Source: Turbatrix aceti
Taxonomy: Eukaryota > Nematoda > Chromadorea > Rhabditida > Panagrolaimidae
DNA length: 64,000 nucleotides
Direction of reading: 5' to 3'
NCBI GenBank assembly: GCA_963969345.1
Contig: OZ017766.1
Location: 3,534,001-3,598,000, forward strand
Below are positions 12,196 to 24,100 of this stretch, in pieces (position 1 is the stretch's first letter; the number at the start of each line of letters is the position of its first letter). Both the position numbers and the translations under genes were made by a program. The notes under the pieces were generated by a model. It was not told where the DNA came from. It worked only from the letters and a program-made list of their open reading frames with translations, and made no database searches.

Positions 12196-15100
12196 TTACT
12201 TGGATGACAGCTTGGATATCACTCGAATAAGAGCGCCGTTTTCGTCTTTTAGCCGTATGTAGTCGGATTGAAGTTGCTTGGTCTTCTGAAATTGAAACGC
12301 ATTATATCGTAACTCGAAGCTCTGTCAAATGTGCACAAAATCGCAATCCACATCAAACGAGTTATTTTTAGATAAAAAATTAGTGTGAATGAAAACCACA
12401 AAATTATGCTTGAAGAAATCAAAAAATAGCCACGCAATCACCACACTTGCACACGCTAACCTCTGTGGCACTGATCGATCGTTGCGGCTGAGTTTGGAGA
12501 GTACTCGAATCAAGGCATCATTTTCAGCCTTGAGACGACTACTTTCAGTGGCAACCCGTTTTGCGTGCTGTAATAACGTTAAAATTGTACGAATCTTGCT
12601 CAGACGTGGAGATTAGTCAGGAGTGGCAAAGATTTGAGAAAAGAATGTAACAAACCTCTAACTCGTATTCCAATTGAGCAATTTTTCTTTCGAGTGCACG
12701 CTTTTCGTGGTCGTCAGACGTCACCGACACGGACGACACCGAACGCGACGACGGCGTGCGTGAGACGACGGCTCCGTTGTGGAGCGCGGGAGGCGGCGAA
12801 GACGTCTCGTTGGCCTTCGTGCTGAGCTCTTCGATTCGCTTGCGCAGCTTGTCGTTCTCCTCGCGCTCCATTTCGTAGAGATACTTGTACCGCGTCGCAG
12901 CATCGCTCGTACTCGCCGAGACGTTCTGGTGGCTGCTGCCGACGGTGGATGGACCGTTCTGCTGGTAGGCAGGCGTTGCGATGCCTGTCACCGGCTGTCG
13001 GTACGCATGCGACGACGGCGTTTGCGACTCTTGGTACTGAAAGACACTCGGATTAAAGGGTGAACGCTCAGAAAATAAAATTTTATTCCCCCAAAATTTT
13101 AAAAAGAGGTTCGCACTTTTCGGATGAGCTCGTTGACGAGCTGGAAGGCAGCCAAATCCTCGGGATCGGAGAATTCGTCCTCTTCTTCGTCTTCCCACTC
13201 TTCGTCCTCGTCCCACTCTTCGTCGGCCGTTTCCTCGTCTTCCACGCTTTCTTCAGGCTTGAAAGGTGTTTTCGGCGCCTCGACAGCCTTGGGCACGGGT
13301 TTTGCTTCGACAGCTGGCGGCATCTGGTCGATAAACACTCTTTTCGGAGGGGCAGCCCGAACGGGGCTCTGGGTCCGCTGTCTTTCGAAGCTTTCGACGT
13401 CGATGAGCACTTTGGGAGGTGGCAGTGATAGGCGGTGATTCTCAGCGACAACCGGTGTCTTCCTGCCCGCATCCGAGGTCGTTGTCTGTTGAAACTTGGA
13501 CATGAGTTGGTTCGCTTGGAGCATAAAATCGTCGTTTTCATCGATTTCTTCGTCTTCTTCTTCCTCCTCGTCTTCGAAGTCGATGTCTTCTTCCACTTCG
13601 GACTCTTCTGGTTCCGCTTCAACTTCTTCTTCGCCTTCTTCGTCGTCTTCAACGACGCTGAGCCGAGTTCTCCTTGGTAGAATCAAATTCATCGGACTGG
13701 GTCTGGGAATTTCTTCGATGATGTTCAGCGAGGTGGTCGGCGAAGGTTCCTTGTCGGGGGGTTCTCTGTTGGCGGCGCGGACTGCCTCGGGCAGCGGGAC
13801 TGTGATTGTGGTTTCGAGGACGTCGTCGTCGTGGCAGTATCCGTTTTGATAGGGTTTGTTTTCTTCTTCGTCCTCCTCTTCTTCTTCGTCTTCGTACTCT
13901 TCGTCTTCCCACTCGTCGTCGCCGTCTTCTTCCTCCTCGGTGAGCCAGGAGCTCGACGTCCGATCGTGGTCGTGATCGAGAGTCGTCGTTGTCGCGCAAG
14001 TGCTCGTTTCATCGGTCTCGCGTTCCCGCTTCTGCTTCAGATAGTTTTCGCGGTCGATTTCTCCGAGCGTTTTGGAGGGCTTGAAGTGGGGCAGCGAGCG
14101 TAGAACCTCGGAGCCTGCCATGCGCTTTGATATTCTGTTGACCAGGTCTTTGGTTCGCTTGGACTCGGGGAGGTAGAAGGGCCGGGAGATGTACGAGCGC
14201 GCAGTCTGGGACAGGGAAGTCCCCGCAGCTAGGAGGTGACTCGTGGCTAGGCTCCGCGAAGGCGACGGACCTCGATCGCGTTCGCTGTACGACGTGGAAA
14301 GGAGGTAGTTCCTCGCTGCCACCGTCGACGGCAGCGGCGACGAGTGCCGGTACGACGAGGCGTGTGTTCGCCGGGAGGCCATTAGTCAATCGATGGGATC
14401 AGGTTACCGTAGCAGAAGTGACATTGGCAGACAGGCTGGTAGAGACCCGTTCGTTGAAGATCAGGATGAGCGCGGACAGGCAAAGGTGCACGAAAAGTAG
14501 AAAGGCAATGATTCGACGGGTTATTCAACGTTGTCAAAAATCAAGGTTTGCAGACTGCTCGTGTCCATCTAACTCGCGAACAGCTGGTTGGTGGGCCGTG
14601 TGTTCGCAGAGTTCGGCTGGATCACACGGCGAGGAGGCGGCTAATGGATTATCGGGCCCGATCAACAGATATTGCGATCAATAACAACGCCCGAGTGATT
14701 GCTGGGCATAACAATGGCAATTTTTAAAAATAACTGTGCCCTGAGCGAGCCAAAACAACCAAGACGGAACAATTGGAACCAAAATGAGGCAATCTCATTC
14801 CAGGGCAGTCGGTCGAGTCAGGTGACGGGTACGCTTGCTTAATTGATTGAACGACGGAGATGACGATGACGCGAGCAGGCAGTGTCGCAGCGGTACCGGG
14901 CTGAATCGCAGGGATAGACGGGTAATGAGGGCGATATCAAGAGGCCGACAACGGTTTTTGCAGCCGTGGAGGAGATCGACAACTCTCTCTTTTTCCGCTG
15001 GCTTGCTTGCATACGCAACAACAAAAAAACTAAATACAAAGACAAAATTTAGAGGTGGGCGATGCGGAGGAAAAACACGACGGACGGCCCAGCTGCGTCA

Positions 15101-18100
15101 AGTGGTAGGTAGCGTAGGTCTGTCACGACCCGAGGCAGAGGCAGGGGAGGGATATTGCGACAATATCCTCACGCGACTCGCGGGTCGGGATGAGCCCGAA
15201 TGCGGCGATACGTGCGCCCGGGAGCAGGAAGCACGGGACTCGAGCATGGTGACAATGGGTTTGCAGCGGAAAAGATAAACTACACGGCACCTTCCGAAAA
15301 AAGTCTCTAGGATTAATGGCGCTGTCTTGGCCGGCCGTTGTTTGTTGGATAAAGCCTGGCAGAGGTGCATCCGGATGACTAATTGCCTATCTGACATAAT
15401 TCGGCGGTGGTGGCGTTTGTTTGCTTGCATGAAAGACACCTCAGGGTCAACTTCACACCCCCGGAAACAAACGCGTTCGTTGCACTTCACTTTTTTTTGC
15501 GACGAGTCCAAACAAATAAATTTGATGATCTTGAACTTGAACAAAAAAAATCTGAACTATGCGGTGTTTCAATTGAGGAAGTGACGCCAGCAAATGCTAC
15601 TTGACACGATGAATGATGTTGATGTTCGCGCTTTTCACCGAGTCGGGCAGGCGTCAAGTAGGTCGGTACGAGAAAGATTAGTCGCATCTCCGAGCAATAA
15701 AGACACAAAAAATGCAACGGCGCTTTGCATTCATTTTTATTGAGTTCGAATGTTTTGAACTTTTTCTGATCCCAAACGCCCCAAAACCAACTAACCTTGG
15801 GTGTCTTACGGACAGTGACGTGGGAGAAGCGCTCGGCAAGAGAGTCTGTGGCGTCCGTTCCCGGAGGCGGCGAAGGGGTCGTCGGAGTGGCATCACCGCC
15901 ACCGGCACTGCCAGTGGCGATGGAGAGGGCTTCGAAGTCGACTGGGCCTGTTTCGCGACGGTTTCCGCGCACCATCTGAAAACCAGGCGAATGAATAAAA
16001 TAAATCAGTTTTGATTGTTCCTAAAATCGACGGAGGAAGACCACACTCCACCAAAAGCTACTCTTTTGTCCAACCAAAATTCAAATTCAAATCCACACCG
16101 ACGAACTGAACTAAAGATCCAAAAACCACCGAAAAACAAAGTGTTAATTGACAGATTTTTGAAAATATTTTTTTTTATCATTTTTGCGTATATTTTTGGT
16201 TGCGCACCTGTGATCGACGGAATTTGTTGGCAGAAGGCGTAGCCGAGGGCGCGTTCATCTCCATCGTTGACAGCAGCGTGACCGAAGACCCAGAAGCGGT
16301 CGTAGTCGTCTTGGTCGTTGTTGCGCGGTCATCGGTGCCCTAAAAACCAGGCCAATGTCTTTTTTGCCTTTTCTTCGTATTCGTAAACATTTTTTTCGGA
16401 AAGTGCAAGAAGAAAGCAGGCCGACACCGCTGCCGCCGTCGGCTTTGGTCCACGACACCAGAAACTTCGTCGACGCAAAAACAAGCCAATCACCACCATC
16501 ACCACGTCACGCAGCCAAGCATTCATCGTGTTTTTTAGTTTATAGCAGTTGCAAGCAGAAAAAAAACAGAAACGGCAAACGAAAAAAAATCAAAGAAACC
16601 GAGAAAAAACAATTTGTTTGGCTATGGAATCGGACAAAGTGCACCCTTAATTCGGATCGATCTATCGTATTTTTCGCTACTGGGTACACACTTACAAACA
16701 CGCATCTATGTTACTTTTTTAACAACAGAATCAAAAAGTTAATTTCGAGATCAAAAAAATGGCAGGTGAGTTGAATAAAATCGCAAAAAGGACTGACACA
16801 AAAACGCGGAACAAAACACCGCAAATACAGACAAAAACTTGATGTATCCCTGATTTTTGGCTACAGAATAGCACAGCACATTCTGCCACGTTTGTTCCTC
16901 CGGCTGCGACCACGGAGTTTGGGTACTGTAGGAGAAGACTGTGACAATCCGGGGACACGAGTATGAGTAGGAGGAGAGGCAGTGGTAGTGGTAGTAGTAG
17001 TAGTGGAAGCAATCAGAGGCTGGCTACAGGGATCGAGAGTTCGACTCACCGATCGATGATGCGGCTTGTTTAGCGCCGTCGAAGAAGAAGTCGTCGTCGT
17101 CGTCGCGATCGGCTGCTTGACAGTCGAGAGCGCGGCGCTGCGCCAGCGATTCGCGGTGCTCGAGGCAGGGGCCGGGGATGAGGCTGAGGAAGTCTCCGCA
17201 ACCGTCGAATTGCTACCAGACTCTACGGAACCGACGGCAGCACGCGCTTCGTTGATCTGATCGGTCGTGACGTGCTGCGTCGAGCGCCGACTCGCCCGTT
17301 GCATCCGAGAGTTGGCCTTGCGTTCAGCCTCGCTTTCCTTCTGCGAAACTGGCAGAGTAGGAGGCGTCTGCCATGATCTGTAAAAGGCGGTTCATAAAAA
17401 TGTAAAAAATGATGGAACAATTAGTACATAAGCCTTCAAAATGGACAAAAACGCAACACAGTACAGGAACTGGCAAAAAAACACTGAAAGCAGCATCCTG
17501 AACTTCATCAATTTAAAAAACCTGGAAACCATAAAAAACCTTTCCAAAACGACAAAAATCTCTTTTGAAAAAAAAGCAAAAATTCAAAAAAAAACCGAAA
17601 TACCATTTCAAATCCCCAAACAAGTTTGTCTCCCCGTTTTCCGTCAAATCGTAAACCAAAATTAAAACGGACAAAAAGCACACCTGAGCGTAGACGTATA
17701 CTTTTGGTAAGCAGGGGTAGGATGGATAACTCTGGACGTGATGCCGCCCGTCGTCGGCCGAAAACTGATTGACGAAATGCCACTGGCATTACTTTGATTT
17801 CCGGACGAAGTATTACCGCCATTGAAGACGTGAACGTTGCGATTCACCGCCGACAACGACCCCGACTTGACGTGAGCGATCCAGGGTGTGTTCGATGCCT
17901 GCTGCGCTGTCGTTGGCCTTTGATGCAGGCCGCAAGACGTAACACTGAAAGGAGAGACACGCCGGTTAGCCGGAAACCATTGCAATACAAAACAGGCGTG
18001 TTTTTTAAAAGCGGCGGATAAAAAAGCCCTGGAAAAACTCTTATACCACAGAACCCAAGCAAAGCGACAGAAAAAGCAGTCACCAAAAAAGGCGGCAATT

Positions 18101-21100
18101 AAAGCAAAAAATGCAGAAACAAAAAAGGCAAAAGAACCAACGGTTTTCTGTAGACAACTCCAGGAGTCGGTGAGGCAGGTGCGTTGTCCCTGGAAATCGC
18201 CGAAGTCGAAGAAGACACCGACACTCCGGTTACGGTAGCCGCGGTTGATGTGGCAGTGCCCATGGAGGCGGGGACGTGGGAGGCCGACGCAGACCACGGC
18301 GAGTTGCGCAGCGTCAACGGAGTCGTTGACGTCGACGTCATCTGGCTGCTGTTGCCCAGGGCGTTGTTCGTCGGTCTCGATGGCTGCGGCATGCGAACGG
18401 TGCATTCGATCGATTGATCGCTCGAGTAAAGGTTCGAAGAGGGGCTCTGAAATCAGAAGAATCAGCTAGAACTGACAACCTCGGTACAATTTTATTGAAA
18501 GCATCAGAGGCGAGTCATCGTCGACGAGAACAAAACGGTGCTGCCAAAGTGCATTCATTCTACGACCCCCTCCCCCTCCTATTTTTTTTGCTTTCATCAA
18601 CGCCCGATTGGAGCTGCTAGAAAACGATGCTTAGTCATTCTTCGCCCCCAAATATCAGCAAAATGGCAACAAAAAACATGGCGTGATCGTATTTGCCCCC
18701 AATTCAACAAAACGTAAGAGTGAGCAAGCCCGGTCTTTTGCACTCTCCCCAGAGGCGTAAATATGCATCTCAAATTTGGCAAAACACAGTCGCAGCATTT
18801 CCCAACCAAAATATTTTCCAAACTCACATCCTTGTTCGACAAAGACCTCGAAGAAGTCCTGATGGAAGAAATGCCGGATCCGGTGTTGTCCTCGGTCCTC
18901 GCTCTGTCATCGACGGGCGCAGTTTCCTCCTCGTCCTCGGCTTCTTCGTCTTCCTCGTCGCCGGCTGCTTCGTCCTCGCCTTCCTCGTCGTCGTCGAGAT
19001 CGGGCTCTGCCTCGGAAAGGGGCGCCTTGCCAGCAGCAGATGAAACGCTCGCGGTCGAAGCAGGTCGGAGGATTGCAGCTGGGGGTGGCTTCTGGGTGGC
19101 CAAAATCGCAGACGTCATCTCCGCAGACGCAGGCTGGTTGTAGTAAGCACGGGATGCCGTTGGAGCCGCGCCTTCACTGGCCACAGAGCCAGCTTTGGAG
19201 CTGTTGATCGCCGATGTCGACGCCGCTCTCGGAGCGGGAGGCACCGAGGCAACGCTGGGTTCAGCGGATCCGCCCTTGAAGCCCCTGTACATAACGGCAG
19301 CCGCAGCAGTCGGCGTCGCCGTGGGCAGAACGGAATCTGTCGAATCCGTGGCAGCTCTCTTGGCCGGTGGAGGCGAGAGAGAAGACGCTTTTTCCGGAGT
19401 CGGCGTCAGGGAGCCACCCAGCACGGTCAACGCCACCGGCGTCGGTGACGGTGAGTTGCGATCCGGCGAGTGATGTCGCTTGACTTCGTCTTCGGCGGCC
19501 CCGCCTCGGACTACCATGGAAACGTTCTCGTCGTGCTCGTCCTTCTTGGTGAGCAGGATCTTTTCATCCGTGCTGAGTCGTCTTGGCACCGAGGCCCGTT
19601 TAAGTGAGGTGGTGACCGATGCCGAGTGTTGCACCGGCTGCAGGATGTTGTTCGCCGACGCCGATGGCTGCACAGGGGCTGGAGCCTTCTTCGCTTCAAG
19701 AGTGCTCTGCAGCGATTCGAGGTACTCCACGATGGTTTTGTCAGCCACCCGAAGCACATTTTGATCCTACAAGACATGTTTGTTTAGTCAGGCACGATTC
19801 TAGAGCGCCAAAATTAAAACTTACAGCGTAGTTGATTTCAGTGAGCTTTGCGCCGTTTTCCATGAGCACCCGACAGGCGTCTTTCTCGCCCCAGTGGGCA
19901 GCGGCGTGCAGTGGCGTCCAGCCCTCAGCATCCCGTGCGTGAACATCGGCTCCAGCCCGGATGAGAAGTCCGATGAGGTGGTTGTAGCCCTTGGAAGCCG
20001 CTACGTGCAGTGCCGTGGCACCCGTTCTGGGGTGTGGCTTGTCGAGGTAGCGTCCACATCGGATCCACTCGGTGCAGTCCTTCATCATCGTGTTGTACTC
20101 CTGATCGCGGCACTCTTCGGCGTCGATGTTCAGCGCTCGGAGCTGTTCGTTCAGATAATCGCGGATTTCGTCGTCTTCAGCGAGATCGATGGCCAGTTCC
20201 TTGTCGCTATTTACAAATGTCAGGTCAGCCCCCTGAAAAGGCGCATTTGCTTGCTGGAAAGCTTTCAAAGAAGGACACACCCTTTCGCAGAGGTACTTGA
20301 TAATCGGCAGGGATCCGCAGCAGACGGCAGCGTGGAGCGGCGTCCAGCCTTCGTTGTCCTGGGCATTTATGTTGGCGTTGCGGTCCAAGAGAAATCGAAT
20401 GGTCTCGAGCTTTCCGTCGATCACGGCCTGGTGAAGGGCTGTTACGCCATCGATCGTCATCGTATTGATGTCCGCTCCTTTATCGAGCAGCTCATCGATT
20501 TCTTCTTCGTCTCCCGATACACAGGCTGACAAAAAAACATCGCTATCCTATAAAAAAACAAATTATCTCCCGTAACCTTTTAAAATTGCAATTATTGACA
20601 TTTTTCAAAGCCCCCGATTTTATGAGCGATAAAACGTCGGGTTCTCAGTTTCAAGTGCTTACACTTCCGTTCATACCCGGGCGATTTTAGTGTCCCTCCA
20701 AAAAAACGAGTAACCAGCAGAAAAGCCTCCCCCGTCAGAAGTTCTTTTTTCTCCAAATAAAATTCAAGTGTCTACGGAGCTCAAGTACACCTGAAAGGCG
20801 GCAGGGGTGACTCACAAGGAAAGTGTCAGGGTTCGTTTTGGAATTTCTTCACGAAACTTTGCCAAAAGTTTGATTTTACTATGAGAAGCTTATACTGAAA
20901 AATTCAGTTGCACCGCTCATGATCTGACAGAGTTACGGTAGTCGAAAATCACGTTTTTGCCATTTTTGACGATTTTTGGCACGTTCTAGCTAACAAACAA
21001 CGTTATTTTCAAAATCAGGGTGTACATCAATCGACGTAGTTTTGCATGGAGAATCAGATAAAAATATAATAACGTAGGGTTGTGATCTTGAAAAATGCCG

Positions 21101-24100
21101 AAACCAATGTTGGCATTGTGACATCTTTTTGAATGCAAATTTCGGCATTTTTTAAGGTGGCAAACCTAAATTTTTATATTTTTATCTGATTCTTCATGCA
21201 AAACTACGTCGATTGGTGCACACCCTGATTTTGAAAATAACGTTGTTCGTTAGCTACAACGTGCCAAAAATCGTCAAAAATGGCAAAAACGTGATTTTCG
21301 ACTACCGTAACTCTGTCAGATCATGAGCGGTGCAACGGAATTTTTCAGTATAAACTTCTCATCGTAGAGTCAAACTTTTGGCAAAGTTTCGTGAAGAAAT
21401 TCCAAAATGAACCCTGACACTTTCCTTGTCAGCGAAGAATTTCCCTCGCCTTCGTCTCTAATGCGAGAAGCAGCAGTGGTTATATTACATTTTCGAGTGT
21501 GAAGGGGGTGTAAGGAGCCTGCGCAACTCCTGCTTCCTTCCGCCTGACCCACTCGATGAAAAAAACAACAAGAATGCAAAAAACACCTTGCAAGAACCAC
21601 GTAGTTCTTCAAGTCAAGGTTTTGAACAACGTTGCACGAGTTTCAAGCACATTTGTTCGCATTTAACAACTTTAGGGAAAAAAACTGAAAAAAACCAACC
21701 TGGAACTTGACTTTTGAGCGATCAGGAGGCCTGCGAACCGGAGCCAGTTTGTTCATCTCGCTGGATTCCCAGGCTTTCAACTGCTCCTGAAAAGTTGTTT
21801 TTGCATATCATCATCTTCTCATATTCTTCAAAAAATTGTAGCAACACCCGTTACACAACGCACGGACCGGACCGATCAAATGCATAAAGCACATGTTTTT
21901 GATTTCACCGTCGTCCATTGCCCCTTCGCACAAGCTTTGAGCCAAAGAATGTCATTTTAAAAGCCTTCCGCCCCCCTGTTCGAAGCCATCTGGTGGTCAG
22001 TTGTGTCGCAGCAACCAACGACTCACTGGAAATGCCACCGCCGACAGCACAGCCTCCCGACTAGGGTAATAATATTGCCAAGAGTGGCGCAAAACCATGA
22101 GGAAATGAAAATGAACCTGCGGCCCAAAAGTATCAAAACTGTCATTGCTGCCCTTCTCGTCGCTCAAACGAACACAATTTTGAAAGCAAACATTTACACC
22201 CCGCTGCGCCAACACTTTGGCCCATAAAGGATTTTTAGAAGAGCCTGAATCATTCAATGTCGGCAATTTTGAAAACCTGGTGGCAAAAAATCCAGAAAAA
22301 CGCAACCAGTAGTCAGCCACGCGGTGGCACCCAAAAAATACCTGCAGAACCAGTTATTGATGAAGGTGAGCGCACCCGGCCGACATTAGCACACCGGCTG
22401 CCTCAGGCACCATGAAGCACCAAACAAATTATTCTAATCGCCTCATGCAACAAATTAAACGAAAACGACAATTCTGCATGCCCGAATTATAAAGACCCTT
22501 TGCGTCAAACAAACCTTCATTGCCTGCCTAATCTGGTCCCTCGAGGCCCCTCCGAGGCCGGTGTACTCTTCGCCGTCGACCTGCGTGAGGACCACGAAAT
22601 CAGCCGACGTCGTGGAATCGTAAATCGTGTAAGACCGGGGCCTCGGGGGCTCTGTCCACGTCTCCTGCGGGTGAATGCATTCCGAAGTCTTGGACTCTGT
22701 CGGCCAGAACCAGCATCGCGTCCAGACATTCGTTCCCATTGCGTGAGTGTTGACTCGAAGGCTTACAAAAAAACCCCGGTAATAAGCTGCGTCCGTCGAA
22801 ATTAATAAACCCGCCGTGATGACACAGAATCACCTCCGGGAAGACGACGAACGAGGCGAGAAGCCGGACAAGCAGTTGATAAGTGTAAAAAAAATACAAT
22901 AAAAACAATCAGGCAGCAACTACATGACAAAGGACTGCTGCAAGGACTACTCGTCCTCGCGTCACCCCCCAGCCAGATAAGTTAACGCCAAACATTCTGA
23001 TTACCTCGTGCTCACGCTTTTACGAGGCCTTCTACCGCAAACGCAGCAGTCCGGGCTGATAAGCGGAAGAGAGCAACACTTCCAAAGATCCTTAGCATGC
23101 ATGGTTCAACGACAATCAAGGAACTAAGATCTGCAGCACATTTTCATGGTGACAAAATTTCACTTTTCAGGAAAAAACGAGGACATTTTGACATAATACG
23201 AAAATTACGGTTGCATTTCAGCATTCCTTCTTTCTCCTCACAAACAGCGTGTTCCGCACGTCGATCGATCGCAGAAGTCTTTCTCGCTCACAGAAAAAAC
23301 TGCACGTTAAAGGAAAAAATGCAATTGCTCCTGTTTTTTTCGTCTCGCATTGAAAAATATCATCCATCGAACTGACGGGGAAAAAGGAGGCCGCGGAGAA
23401 GAAACAAAGCGTCAAAGAAAGACCAGACGAAAATATCAGACAGATCAATGGCAACATTCGGCCCCCTGGCGTCCCCGGCTTCCTCGAGACCCCAAAAGAG
23501 TAAACTCCATCACGTTCAAAGTAAAAGAAGGCAGGCTCGTTGGCGACCGTCTTCCAGACACTGAATCAATCGTCCAGGCAAGACCAATGATTATGGTCGT
23601 TCGTGAATACACACAACAACACGCTCCCCCGCTTCTGCCGGATGCCTCATCGCTTCCAGCGCGTGTCTACCGCCGGCATTTTTGCCCCTGCGCCCCTTCT
23701 TCGTCATCATAGACGAAAAATCAAACCAAAACTCAACCTTCTGTCTGTTAACCATAAAACGACACTTTTAAAAGTAGTTTTAAAAAATTGGGTAAGTAGC
23801 GACCTTTAATTTTTTTTTTGCAAAAAAAAAAGGCTTCATAGGCGACGAAGTGGAATTTTGGGGGGCTAAGCGAAGGCAATTCGCAGCAATCTTTGTTGTC
23901 CTCGCATCGGAGCAGCACCAAATGCGATGGATTAAACTCAAATCGATTCGACGGAGGTAGCTGCGCAGCTGCTGACCGACTCTCCGGCTAGCCTGGCGCC
24001 TGGATTTCCGCAAACCACCCCCGGCCAGCGAGCAGCAACGGGTACGCTCGTTTCCTTCCTCGCTACGACCAAAAAATGCATAAAGGAGAAAATCAAACAC

